Of a stretch of 64,000 nucleotides of DNA, positions 1 through 7,703 are shown piece by piece (the stretch's first letter is position 1; the number at the start of each line of letters is the position of its first letter). Source of the stretch: Paenarthrobacter sp. JL.01a (GTDB lineage Bacteria; Actinomycetota; Actinomycetes; Actinomycetales; Micrococcaceae); the NCBI RefSeq assembly GCF_025452095.1, contig NZ_CP104877.1:2294001-2358000 (forward strand), read 5' to 3'. Below the pieces are notes generated by a model. It worked only from the letters and a program-made list of their open reading frames with translations, ran no database searches and had not been told where the DNA came from. The position numbers were made by a program, and so were the translations under genes.

Positions 1-126
1 CGACACCGCCACGAGGGCGGCAAAAACGGCGATAAGGCCGAGATCGGTTGCGTTCCAGCGTTTGCGTGAGGCGGCGGGCCGCTGAACAGTGGCGTCGGCA
101 GCTGTGGCGGAGTCGGTCTTGCTCAT
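1..126 (-). CDS. bioY: Biotin transporter BioY (N-terminal fragment)
   Basis: Only the first 42 codons are present; the gene runs off the left edge. The ATG is at 126, with AGGA seven bases upstream on the minus strand. A charged, Ala-rich leader is followed by RWNATDLGLIAVFAAL, which opens a first membrane helix. This matches the N-terminal style of actinobacterial BioY, the substrate-binding membrane component of the ECF-type biotin transporter. The assignment rests on about 40 residues, so another ECF S-component or small membrane protein remains possible. Confidence 0.6.
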   Translation of the reverse strand, partial: MSKTDSATAADATVQRPAASRKRWNATDLGLIAVFAALVAVS

Positions 127-402
127 GACAGGTCCTAACGGATCAAAGTGGTGTGATGACATGTGGATGTTTCCCCTGGCTTCGAGAATACGGACGCTGG
201 GCGCAGGGGATTTTGGAGCCTCCCTACAAGGGTGTTCGGTGGTTCTTTGGATGTTGGCACAAGTTCCGCTGCCGGAGGACGATGTCGGCCCGCGTCCAGG
301 GTGCCGGTAGACTTGGACAGGCTGTTCTCACAGCCATACCCCGCCGCAGTCATTGGGCCCACCGGCCCCGCAGGCGTTCCCCATTGAAAGGCATCACCCG
401 AA
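127..402. other. Intergenic region between bioY and the ABC-F gene
   Basis: 276 bases separate the divergent bioY and ABC-F genes. I see no gene here. A small inverted repeat (GGCTG at 320-324, CAGCC at 331-335) lies just downstream of a possible -35-like TTGGAC (313-318), but no convincing -10 follows. The ABC-F start has GAAAGG at 385-390 as its ribosome binding site. Promoters for both genes must lie here, but I cannot place them with confidence. Confidence 0.4.
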
Positions 403-2001
403 TTGATTACCGTCCAGGAACTCGAACTCCGCGCCGGCGCACGCCTGCTCATGGACCAGGTCAACTTCAGGGTGGACAAGGGCGACAAGATCGGGCTTGT
501 CGGACGCAACGGTGCCGGCAAGACAACCCTCACTCGCGTCCTGGCAGGAGAGGGCCTGCCTGCCGGCGGGAAAGTGACCCGCAGCGGTGAAATCGGCTAC
601 TTGCCCCAGGATCCCAGGACCCCTGACATGGAGCAGCTCGCACGGGACCGGATCCTCTCGGCACGAGGCCTGGATGTTGTCGTGGGCAAACTCAAGAAGG
701 CCCAGCAGGAGATGGCCAGCGAGGACGCGAATGTCCAGCGCAAAGCCATGAGCCGGTACGACCGCCTCGAAGCCGAGTTCCTGGCCGGTGGCGGATACGC
801 CGCCGAAGCCGAAGCTGCCGCGATCTCCTCCAACCTTGCGCTCCCTGAGCGCATCCTCAACCAGCCGTTGAAGACCCTCTCCGGTGGTCAGCGCCGCCGT
901 GTAGAGCTTGCCCGCATCCTCTATTCGTCCGCTGAGACACTGCTTCTCGATGAACCCACCAACCACTTGGACGCGGATTCCATCACCTGGCTTCGCGACT
1001 TCCTGAAGGACCACCAAGGCGGCCTCATCGTCATCAGCCACGACGTGGAATTGCTGGAGGCCACCGTCAATAAGGTCTACCACCTCGATGCCAACCGGGC
1101 ACAGATCGATTACTACAACATGGGCTGGAAGCGTTACCTCCAGCAGCGTGAAACCGACGAGCGCGCCCGCAAGCGCGAGCGTGCCAACGCAGAGAAGAAG
1201 GCCCAGGTCCTGATCGACCAGGCCAACAAGATGCGCGCCAAGGCCACCAAGGCCGTTGCGGCCCAAAACATGGCCAAGCGCGCTGAACGGCTGCTCGGCG
1301 GACTCGAGGCGGTTCGCGAAAACGATCGCGTCGCAGCCCTGCGCTTCCCGGATCCTTCACCGTGCGGCAAGACGCCGCTCACCGCGGAGGGCCTGAGCAA
1401 GTCCTACGGTTCCCTGGAAATCTTCACGGATGTGGACCTGGCCATCGACCGTGGTTCCAAGGTGGTTATCCTCGGACTAAACGGTGCCGGCAAGACCACC
1501 CTGCTGCGCATGCTGGCCGGCGTCGACAAACCCGATACCGGAGACATCATCCCGGGTCATGGTCTCAAGGTGGGCTACTACGCCCAGGAGCACGAAACCC
1601 TTGACCACGAGCGCACCGTACTGGAAAACATGCGGTCCTCGGCGCCGGACATGAAGGATGCCGAAGTCCGTGGAATCCTGGGCTCGTTCCTGTTCTCCGG
1701 AGACGACGTCGACAAGCCTGCAGGCGTTCTGTCCGGTGGCGAGAAGACGCGCCTGGCCCTGGCCACGATCGTGGCATCGAGTGCCAACGTGCTGCTCCTG
1801 GACGAGCCCACCAACAACCTTGACCCGGCCAGCCGCGCCGAAATTCTTGGTGCGCTCAAGAACTACACCGGCGCCGTCGTCATGGTCAGCCACGATGAAG
1901 GTGCTGTGTCAGCGCTGAACCCGGAGCGCGTTGTGCTGCTTCCGGATGGAGTCGAGGACCACTGGAACGAGGACTACCTGGACCTCATCACGCTGGCCTA
2001 G
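403..2001 (+). CDS. ABC-F family ATP-binding protein
   Basis: 532 aa with two nucleotide-binding domains and no membrane segment, the ABC-F architecture. These soluble proteins act on the ribosome, some in translation control and some in ribosome protection against antibiotics. Walker A GRNGAGKT is at residues 34-41 and signature LSGGQRRRVELA near 165. The second domain has LGLNGAGKTT and LSGGEKTRLALA, both followed by LLLDEPTN. A Lys/Arg-rich, probably coiled linker (about residues 225-300) joins the domains. The start is TTG at 403, supported by GAAAGG upstream. Which ABC-F subgroup it belongs to, and whether it gives resistance, cannot be read from the sequence. Confidence 0.9.
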   Translation: MITVQELELRAGARLLMDQVNFRVDKGDKIGLVGRNGAGKTTLTRVLAGEGLPAGGKVTRSGEIGYLPQDPRTPDMEQLARDRILSARGLDVVVGKLKKAQQEMASEDANVQRKAMSRYDRLEAEFLAGGGYAAEAEAAAISSNLALPERILNQPLKTLSGGQRRRVELARILYSSAETLLLDEPTNHLDADSITWLRDFLKDHQGGLIVISHDVELLEATVNKVYHLDANRAQIDYYNMGWKRYLQQRETDERARKRERANAEKKAQVLIDQANKMRAKATKAVAAQNMAKRAERLLGGLEAVRENDRVAALRFPDPSPCGKTPLTAEGLSKSYGSLEIFTDVDLAIDRGSKVVILGLNGAGKTTLLRMLAGVDKPDTGDIIPGHGLKVGYYAQEHETLDHERTVLENMRSSAPDMKDAEVRGILGSFLFSGDDVDKPAGVLSGGEKTRLALATIVASSANVLLLDEPTNNLDPASRAEILGALKNYTGAVVMVSHDEGAVSALNPERVVLLPDGVEDHWNEDYLDLITLA

Positions 2002-2015
2002 CCGCAGCACCGGGG

Positions 2016-2501
2016 CTATCGGACGCGGAGTTCTTCCGCGCCGGTAATCCGGGCCAATTCCCGGTAGGTGATCGAGAACATCGAGTGGTGGTCTCCTGCG
2101 CCTGCCCACAGCAACGGGTGTTCCTGAAGCGAGTCGTCCAGAATTGTCCTCAGAGGCCTGGGATGGCCCACAGGTGCAACTCCGCCCACTTCCTGGCCGG
2201 TGTGCTGCAGGACAAAGTCCGGCGTGGCTCGGCGGATCTTTGCCGTCCCCAATTGGGTCGCCACTAACGCCGTGTCCACCTTGGCTGCTCCGCTGGCAAG
2301 GATGAGCAGCGGACCGCCGGCGACCTCGAAGATCAGGCTGTTGGTAATGGCAGCGACGTCGCATCCCAGGACCGTCGCGGCTGCAGCGGCAGTGGGCACG
2401 TGCGTCTCGAAAATCCGGACGGTGTCTTCAACTCCCGCTGTGGTCAACGCCGACTTCACGTTCAGGACGGGAGCAGGAATGTTCTCAATAGCCTTGGGCA
2501 T
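2016..2501 (-). CDS. YbaK/EbsC-type aminoacyl-tRNA deacylase
   Basis: 161 aa from an ATG at 2501. The reading frame is open 40 codons further upstream, but that stretch lies inside the SURF1 gene and looks like frame-shadow sequence. It matches the YbaK/ProX editing-domain fold: residues near 85-95 read SGAAKVDTALVATQLG, and VGGVAPVGHP is the conserved Gly-rich segment of the family. Such proteins hydrolyse mischarged tRNA such as Cys-tRNA(Pro) in trans. The start overlaps the SURF1 stop by 17 bases, so it is probably translated with that string of genes. Confidence 0.85.
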   Translation of the reverse strand: MPKAIENIPAPVLNVKSALTTAGVEDTVRIFETHVPTAAAAATVLGCDVAAITNSLIFEVAGGPLLILASGAAKVDTALVATQLGTAKIRRATPDFVLQHTGQEVGGVAPVGHPRPLRTILDDSLQEHPLLWAGAGDHHSMFSITYRELARITGAEELRVR

Positions 2502-3351
2502 CCAGGATGGCGTCTTCCTCTTCTTCGGACGTTGGCCGTTTGCCCCTCCGGGGTGCCGGAGCACGTTTGCGCGGGACGGCGCTGGCAGCCATGATCTGCT
2601 CGTCTTCCTCGTCCTCGGCATCGATGGCTGCGTTGCGAGCCTGCTGGCGTGCGGCGTAGCCGAAACCGATAAACATCAGAACCCCGAACGCGAACCACTG
2701 CAGGGAGTACGAGAGATGGGTGCCCTCTTCGGTGGCGGGCTTCGGAAAGGGCGTGGGCATGGGCTGCACGGCAGGGTCTTCGCTGGCAAGCTGCCCATAA
2801 GCACCGGTGGCGATGGGGTAGGGCAGTTCCGTGGCAAAGCTTGCCAGGTCGATGGACGCGAGCTGGCCCTCCACCGCTCCACGGTCCAGCTTTGGCTCCG
2901 CCGGCTTCAAGCGCGCGATAACGGTGACCTCGCCTGCGGGCGGCGCGGGGACGACGTCGGGACGGCCAGGTGTGTTGTTGCCGATCGGCAGCCAACCGCG
3001 GTCGATCACCACGGCCTGGCCGGTAGTAAGGCGGAAGGGCACGACGACGTCGTAACCTGGCTGGCCATTTAACGGACGGTTGCGGACTACCCGCTGCCCT
3101 TCGGTGTCGTAGGTGCCTCGCAGCTGGACCTGGGTCCACTCCCGTTCAGGATCCAGCGCGTCGAACTGGTCCTTGATTTCGGCGTAGGGGACCGGTGTCG
3201 CCGAATAGTTGCTGACAACCCGGTTGATTTCGGCCAGTGTTTCAGCCCGGCGGTCCATCTGCCAGCGGCCCAGGAACACGCAGGCAGTAGCGAAGATCAC
3301 GGCCAGAACGAAGTACCCCAGCCATTTGCTGGAGAAAAGGAACCGATACAT
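2485..3351 (-). CDS. SURF1-family cytochrome oxidase assembly protein
   Basis: 288 aa. An N-terminal helix (FVLAVIFATACVFLGRWQMDRR) and a second helix near residue 215 flank an extracytoplasmic domain, the standard SURF1 topology. The GRWQ/RR motif after helix 1 and the VVIDRGWLP motif of the family are present. SURF1 proteins help insert haem a into cytochrome c oxidase. The C-terminal tail (about 60 residues) is highly charged, with runs of Glu and Arg, and is longer than in proteobacterial members. It sits in a minus-strand string with 3352-3624 and 3621-4124. Confidence 0.92.
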   Translation of the reverse strand: MYRFLFSSKWLGYFVLAVIFATACVFLGRWQMDRRAETLAEINRVVSNYSATPVPYAEIKDQFDALDPEREWTQVQLRGTYDTEGQRVVRNRPLNGQPGYDVVVPFRLTTGQAVVIDRGWLPIGNNTPGRPDVVPAPPAGEVTVIARLKPAEPKLDRGAVEGQLASIDLASFATELPYPIATGAYGQLASEDPAVQPMPTPFPKPATEEGTHLSYSLQWFAFGVLMFIGFGYAARQQARNAAIDAEDEEDEQIMAASAVPRKRAPAPRRGKRPTSEEEEDAILDAQGY

Positions 3352-3624
3352 TCAGTGAGCCTCGTTAGCTGTTGAATCATCCGCGAAGGGCACGGTCTCT
3401 TTCCAGAGGCCCCGGGTTTGCAGATACTCTTCAAGCCATTCCCTGTGGTCACCGCAGGAAAGCCACACCTTGCGCCGCTCCGGAGTGTGGATGCGCGGGT
3501 TGTTCCACAGGAGTTGCCACTGGGCATCCAGGCGGCACCCCTTCCTGGAACACATGGCCGCGCCGGTGGCACGCGCCGACTCCTGGCCGGCCAAACCTGT
3601 GCCGCCAAGGTTGAAGATGTTCAT
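3352..3624 (-). CDS. Small conserved actinobacterial protein with Cys motif (often mislabelled acetone carboxylase)
   Basis: 90 aa. The core from residue 24 reads CSRKGCRLDAQWQLLWNNP, then an RRKVWLSCGDH segment. The CxxxxC pair plus the later C..H suggests a small metal-binding fold. Similar short proteins are common in actinobacteria and, from memory, often carry the name acetone carboxylase, for which there is no support here. The ATG at 3624 overlaps the upstream DUF3099 stop by four bases (ATGA), favouring this start over the internal Met-23. The stop abuts the SURF1 start, which suggests a role linked to membrane or respiratory assembly, but the function is unknown. Confidence 0.75.
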   Translation of the reverse strand: MNIFNLGGTGLAGQESARATGAAMCSRKGCRLDAQWQLLWNNPRIHTPERRKVWLSCGDHREWLEEYLQTRGLWKETVPFADDSTANEAH

Positions 3625-4124
3625 GAAGCCGCCCGTTCGTCGCCGGGGTGTCCGGCCTCTCCTGCATGGTTTTCCATCTTTGGTTCCGCCTCACCGCCAA
3701 CTGGCGTGTCATCAACCAGCTCGCCCTGAAGCACTGTGGGCGCCCCATCATCCGGGTCATCCGCGGGCTCATCCGAACGTTCAATTTCAGGAACCGCAAC
3801 GTAGTCGAGGAGGGAATCGCTGGGGGCCTCGGCTTTGTCGTTGCCGTTGGCAATGACCACGGCGAACCATGGGAGGAAGACAGCGCCTGCGATGGCAATG
3901 ATTTTGAACCAGCCGTCCACGACGAAAATCAGGATGATGCACACCATGCGGATGCCCATGGCGACGGCGTACTTGATCATCCGTTCGCGCATGTCCTCGG
4001 AGTGGGCAGCAGCGGCGTCGGTGATGCTGTGGACCTCGGGGTCGCCGGAAACAGCGTCCGGTTCCCCGGGCACCCACTGCAGGGGACTGTTCTCTCGTGT
4101 CACAACTGAATCATCACGCTCCAA
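3621..4124 (-). CDS. DUF3099 membrane protein
   Basis: 167 aa from a TTG at 4124 with AGAGG upstream. Residues near 34-60 carry SITDA....S.DMRERMIKYAVAMGIRMVC, the DUF3099 signature, followed by two membrane helices (MVCIILIFVVDGWFKIIAI and AVFLPWFAVVIANG). The C-terminal third is acidic, Pro/Asp-rich and probably disordered. No function is established for the family. It heads the minus-strand string that continues through the small Cys protein, SURF1 and YbaK, and is divergent from fabG1. Confidence 0.85.
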   Translation of the reverse strand: MERDDSVVTRENSPLQWVPGEPDAVSGDPEVHSITDAAAAHSEDMRERMIKYAVAMGIRMVCIILIFVVDGWFKIIAIAGAVFLPWFAVVIANGNDKAEAPSDSLLDYVAVPEIERSDEPADDPDDGAPTVLQGELVDDTPVGGEAEPKMENHAGEAGHPGDERAAS

Positions 4125-4277
4125 AGGCCTCTTCCAATTCTCTCACCAACACCCTGACGGCCCAAACCGCGCAGAGAGCCGGTTACCCGCGGGTTGCTTC
4201 AGGCGGCGGATAAGATCGAAACAGGAAAATCCCTCTTCACAACGGTCTTTGATGACCGCAGAACCTGGAGCGAACGT

Positions 4278-5003
4278 ATGTCTGAAGCAGTATCCACCGG
4301 TCGTAGCGTCCTGATTACCGGCGGCAACCGTGGCATTGGCCTGGCCATTGCCGAATCCTTCCTCGCCAACGGTGACAAGGTGGCAGTTACCTACCGGAGT
4401 GAAACAGAGCTGCCTGAAGGAATCCTGGGGGTCAAGGCAGACGTTACGGATGAGGCTTCGATTGACGCAGCGTTCAAGATCGTTGAAGAGGCGCACGGCC
4501 CGGTCGAAGTCCTCGTGGCAAACGCAGGCATCACCAAGGACACGCTGCTTTTGAGGATGAGCGAGGACGATTTCACCTCGGTGCTGGACACCAACCTGAC
4601 CGGGGCTTTCCGCGTGATCAAGCGCGCTTCCAAGGGAATGATCAGGCTCCGCAAGGGTCGCGTGGTCCTGATCTCCTCGGTCTCCGGCCTTTATGGTGCA
4701 CCGGGCCAGATCAACTACTCCGCCTCCAAGGCCGGCATGGTGGGCATCGCACGGTCATTGACGCGCGAGCTCGGGAGCCGTGGCATCACAGCCAACGTGG
4801 TGGCTCCCGGCTTCATCAACACGGACATGACAGCCGAACTGCCGGAAGAGACCCAGAAGTCCTACCTCGCCAGCGTTCCCGCGGGGCGCTTCGCAGAGGC
4901 GTCAGAAGTAGCCGACGTGGTGCGCTGGGTTGCCAGTGAAGAAGCCGCCTACATCTCCGGTGCCGTCATTCCCGTCGACGGCGGCCTCGGAATGGGCCAC
5001 TGA
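4278..5003 (+). CDS. fabG: 3-oxoacyl-ACP reductase FabG1
   Basis: 241 aa SDR. The NADP-binding motif TGGNRGIG is at residues 14-21, NAG near 80, and the Ser/Tyr/Lys triad lies in ISSVSG and NYSASKAG. FabG reduces 3-oxoacyl-ACP in each fatty-acid elongation round. GGAG at 4267-4270 supports the ATG at 4278 over the open frame beginning at 4194. The PVDGGLGMGH C-terminus is typical of MabA/FabG1. The next gene, 116 bases on, is another SDR, recalling the mabA-inhA pair of mycobacteria. Confidence 0.93.
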   Translation: MSEAVSTGRSVLITGGNRGIGLAIAESFLANGDKVAVTYRSETELPEGILGVKADVTDEASIDAAFKIVEEAHGPVEVLVANAGITKDTLLLRMSEDDFTSVLDTNLTGAFRVIKRASKGMIRLRKGRVVLISSVSGLYGAPGQINYSASKAGMVGIARSLTRELGSRGITANVVAPGFINTDMTAELPEETQKSYLASVPAGRFAEASEVADVVRWVASEEAAYISGAVIPVDGGLGMGH

Positions 5004-5119
5004 CCCACTACCCGAAGCAGTACTTATTGTCCGGGGCCTACAACGGATTTCTTCGCAGCCGCTGGCATGATGGAATCCGATCCCTCGGAATTTGGATGGA
5101 CTGAACAAAAGGAGCACGA

Positions 5120-5872
5120 ATGGGAACGCTGGAAAACAAGACCGCGATCGTCACTGGGTCTTCCCGCGGAATCGGCGCTGAAGTTGCCAAGATCCTCGCT
5201 GGCGAGGGTGCCGCCGTCGTCGTCAATTACCGCCAGAAGGCGCCCCGCGCCAACAAGGTTGTAGCTGAAATCCAGGCTGCCGGCGGCCACGCAGCAGCCG
5301 TAGGAGCCGACCTCACCACTGACGAGGGCGTACACGCCTTGGCCAGCACGGCCATGGAGCAGTTCGGCTCCCTTGATGTTCTGGTGCTCAATGCCTCCGG
5401 TGGCATGGAAACCGGCATGGAGGAGGGCTACGCCCTCAAGCTGAACCGCGATGCGCAGATCAACATGCTCAACGCCGCCGTGCCGTTGATGCCCGAAGGT
5501 TCGCGCGTGGTCTTCGTGACCAGCCACCAGGCACACTTCGTGGAGACTGTCCCCACGATGCCTGAGTACGAGCCCGTAGCCAAGAGCAAGCGCGCGGGAG
5601 AGGACGCTCTGCGCGCACTGTTGCCCAGCCTGGCGGAAAAGGGCATCTCGCTGGTGGTCGTTTCCGGCGACATGATCGAAGGCACCGTGACGGCGACGCT
5701 TCTTGACCGGTCGAACCCGGGCGCCATTGAGGCCCGCCGGGCCGAAGCGGGCAAGCTGTACTCGGTGGAAGAATTCGCCGCCGAGGTCGCCAAAATGGTG
5801 ACCGCTGACGTTGAGTCGGGCCACACCGAGTATGTCGGCGGCTCGGATTACTTCAGCAAGAGCGCTGAATAG
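5120..5872 (+). CDS. SDR with Y-x6-K active site, possible enoyl-ACP reductase (FabL-like)
   Basis: 250 aa, with a strong AAAAGGAG ribosome site. TGSSRGIG at residues 12-19 and NYRQKA after strand 2 predict NADP(H) binding. No YxxxK is present: the active-site segment reads YEPVAKSK, i.e. Tyr then six residues then Lys. That spacing is the mark of enoyl-ACP reductases (FabI Tyr156/Lys163; Bacillus FabL YTTVGVSK), and overall it resembles FabL more than FabI. Placed after fabG1, it may do the enoyl reduction step. Alternatively it is an SDR of unknown substrate. The family is certain, the enzyme activity is inferred. Confidence 0.8.
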   Translation: MGTLENKTAIVTGSSRGIGAEVAKILAGEGAAVVVNYRQKAPRANKVVAEIQAAGGHAAAVGADLTTDEGVHALASTAMEQFGSLDVLVLNASGGMETGMEEGYALKLNRDAQINMLNAAVPLMPEGSRVVFVTSHQAHFVETVPTMPEYEPVAKSKRAGEDALRALLPSLAEKGISLVVVSGDMIEGTVTATLLDRSNPGAIEARRAEAGKLYSVEEFAAEVAKMVTADVESGHTEYVGGSDYFSKSAE

Positions 5873-5882
5873 ACTCTGATTT

Positions 5883-5923
5883 ATCGACTGCGGCCCGGGA
5901 CTTTGTCCCGGGCCGCAGTCGAT
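5883..5923. terminator. Hairpin terminator after the fabG1-SDR pair
   Basis: Perfect 18-bp inverted repeat (5883-5900 and 5906-5923) with a 5-base loop, ten bases after the SDR stop. There is no clear U-run on the plus strand, but actinobacterial terminators often lack one. Confidence 0.75.
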
Positions 5924-6138
5924 TAAGAACCAGAGAGTGACGATCTGATAAATTTTGATGATTTTCGCGTCATGAATTGCCAATACTTGTTTTATTGTCC
6001 TTTTTTGCCTTTATTCAGTTGATCTGATTGACTCGGCACAGCACCCGGAACTTCCATTGCATTGCTTTGTGCCGGCGTGCCTTGCGCGCTGCGGAATTTC
6101 GACATCTGTTAGCGCATAGACGTGAACTAGGAGCTTCT
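5924..6138 (+). promoter_or_regulatory. AT-rich upstream region of the orphan ABC ATPase
   Basis: About 215 bases with local AT content well above the rest of the window, especially 5935-6030 (including a run of six T at 6001-6006). It contains conserved element copy 1 (5948-5992). AGGAG at 6129-6133 is the ribosome site for the TTG start at 6139. No ORF looks real here. The composition suggests either a regulatory region bound by an AT-preferring factor or acquired DNA. Confidence 0.5.
5948..5992 (+). repeat. 45-bp conserved element, copy 1 (upstream of the orphan ABC ATPase)
   Basis: Shared with 8390-8434 in the same orientation. The pattern is ATAAATT, 7 variable bases, TTTTCGCGTCA, one pyrimidine, GAATT, 2 bases, CAATA, 2 bases, TGTTT. 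All 33 positions in the blocks agree and all 12 spacer positions differ. It sits in an unusually AT-rich stretch 147 bases before the ABC gene start. It could be a binding site for one regulator or a relic of a duplication or insertion. No name is known to me. Confidence 0.6.
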
Positions 6139-7635
6139 TTGGACCTGCTGTTGCATGCTGATGGTATTCACGCTTCCTACGATCAGCGACGCATCCTCAA
6201 AGGCGTTGATCTCTCGCTGCATCGCGGCGAAATACTTGGGCTGATCGGTACCAATGGGGCCGGAAAATCCACGTTGATGGACGTCTTGTCCGGGTCCCTG
6301 CGTCACGACTCCGGGCTGGTCACTTTGGCTGGAGAGAAATTCGGGCCCGATTCCAGGGATGAAGCCCAAGCATGTGGGGTGGGTATCATTCCGCAGAACT
6401 TCCGGCTCGATCCGCAGCTGACGGTTGCCAAGGCCATCTACAGGGGAACGTTTCAGGCCGACAAATCCCAGGATGATCTTCGGGGGCCGGCATTGAAGCT
6501 AATTAACGACGTGGCGATCGCCCTGGACCCGGATGCCCTGGTCGGCTCGCTCATCCGCGCGGAGCAAGCACTGGTGGAAGTCTTGAGGATGGTGGCCGAG
6601 GAAGCCCAACTGGTCATCATGGACGAGGTGGCAGCGTCCCTTCCCGATCATGACGTCGCCACCTTGCACCAGGTACTGAGGATGCTGGTCAACCAGGGAC
6701 GGGCGATCATCTACATCACCCACCGCCTCGATGAAGTCCGGTCTATCGCGCACCGGATTGCCGTGCTGCGGGAAGGCAAGGTCCATACCGTCCTCGAAGC
6801 CAGCAGGACCAATCCCGAAGAGCTGGCCTTCCTGCTGCTTGAACAGAAGCCTGCAGGCAGCAGCCGCCCTACGGAGCTTGCCGTCAGCGACGAGGCCCTG
6901 CGGGTGGCAGACCTCAGTGTTGGGGACTCTGTCCGGAACATCTCATTCAGCGTTGCCAAGGGCGAAATCTTCGGGCTGCTCGGTACTCATCAATCGGGCG
7001 TCCACCAGATACTGGAATCCCTCGTCGGTGTCAGGCCGGCTACGTCAGGGCAGCTGTTCCTGCACGGGCAGCCTGTGAGCATCCAAGGGCCGGAGGATGC
7101 GCTGCGGCTAAGGATCGGCTACCTTTCCGAGGACGCCGGTGCCGTTGACGAAGAAGCCAGCATTGCCGAGGGCTTGCGCGTGCAGACCGGGGACGAAGAC
7201 CTGAAAGACGAGATCTCGGGACTCCGGGGCGTTATTGACCTGGTGCGACGCATGCGGATCAACACAACTAATATCCATGGCACACTCACCACTTTGTCCG
7301 GGGGAGACCGCCAGAAGGTCTCGCTCGCCAAATGGATGACCTCCGGCTGTGACGTGCTGATCATGTCCCACCCCAGCCGCGGCATCGACATTGGGGCGAA
7401 AGACGTCGTCTACCAGATGCTTGACGAGCTGAGGCAGACCGGCGTCGCAATCATTCTGATGTCCTCCGACCTCACGGAACTGGTCAGCTGGTGCCATCGG
7501 ATCGGAGTAGTCCGCGATGGTGAACTTGTGACCATCGAAGCCAATTCCAACACCAACGAAGACGTTTTGGTCTATCACATGTTGGGAAGCGCGGCCGTCT
7601 CGGGGAACAGTGCCGCACGAAGGGTGAAGAGCTGA
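6139..7635 (+). CDS. Orphan RbsA-like two-domain ABC ATPase with degenerate motifs
   Basis: 498 aa, the usual length for sugar-import ATPases of the RbsA/MglA family, starting at TTG 6139 with AGGAG five bases upstream. The first domain keeps Walker A (GTNGAGKS, residues 37-44) and a Walker B (LVIMDE), but the signature is replaced by IRAEQALVEVLRM. The second domain lacks a Walker A lysine (GTHQSGVHQ), has LSGGDRQKVSLAKW, and its Walker B reads VLIMSHPSRGIDIGAK where VLILDEPT is expected, so Asp and Glu are gone. No permease or sugar-binding protein is adjacent. It may act as a sensor or regulator, or depend on distant partners; its transport role is unproven. Confidence 0.8.
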   Translation: MDLLLHADGIHASYDQRRILKGVDLSLHRGEILGLIGTNGAGKSTLMDVLSGSLRHDSGLVTLAGEKFGPDSRDEAQACGVGIIPQNFRLDPQLTVAKAIYRGTFQADKSQDDLRGPALKLINDVAIALDPDALVGSLIRAEQALVEVLRMVAEEAQLVIMDEVAASLPDHDVATLHQVLRMLVNQGRAIIYITHRLDEVRSIAHRIAVLREGKVHTVLEASRTNPEELAFLLLEQKPAGSSRPTELAVSDEALRVADLSVGDSVRNISFSVAKGEIFGLLGTHQSGVHQILESLVGVRPATSGQLFLHGQPVSIQGPEDALRLRIGYLSEDAGAVDEEASIAEGLRVQTGDEDLKDEISGLRGVIDLVRRMRINTTNIHGTLTTLSGGDRQKVSLAKWMTSGCDVLIMSHPSRGIDIGAKDVVYQMLDELRQTGVAIILMSSDLTELVSWCHRIGVVRDGELVTIEANSNTNEDVLVYHMLGSAAVSGNSAARRVKS

Positions 7636-7656
7636 CAGCCCCGGAAGTTCAACACA

Positions 7657-7689
7657 AAGGGACGGCCACGTTGACAGTGGCCGTCCCTT
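7657..7689. terminator. Bidirectional terminator between the ABC ATPase and roadblock genes
   Basis: Perfect 13-bp stem (7657-7669 with 7677-7689) and a 7-base loop, placed between two convergent genes so that it can serve both. Confidence 0.8.
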
Positions 7690-7703
7690 GTCGTTGCAGG
7701 GGA

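Noticed and set aside
394..1266. 290-codon open frame opposite the ABC-F gene
   Set aside because: Shadow of a well-supported gene, no ribosome site and no recognisable domain.
3352..3624. Acetone carboxylase
   Set aside because: The label used for similar proteins is not supported: 90 residues with a Cys motif cannot be a carboxylase subunit by any visible feature.
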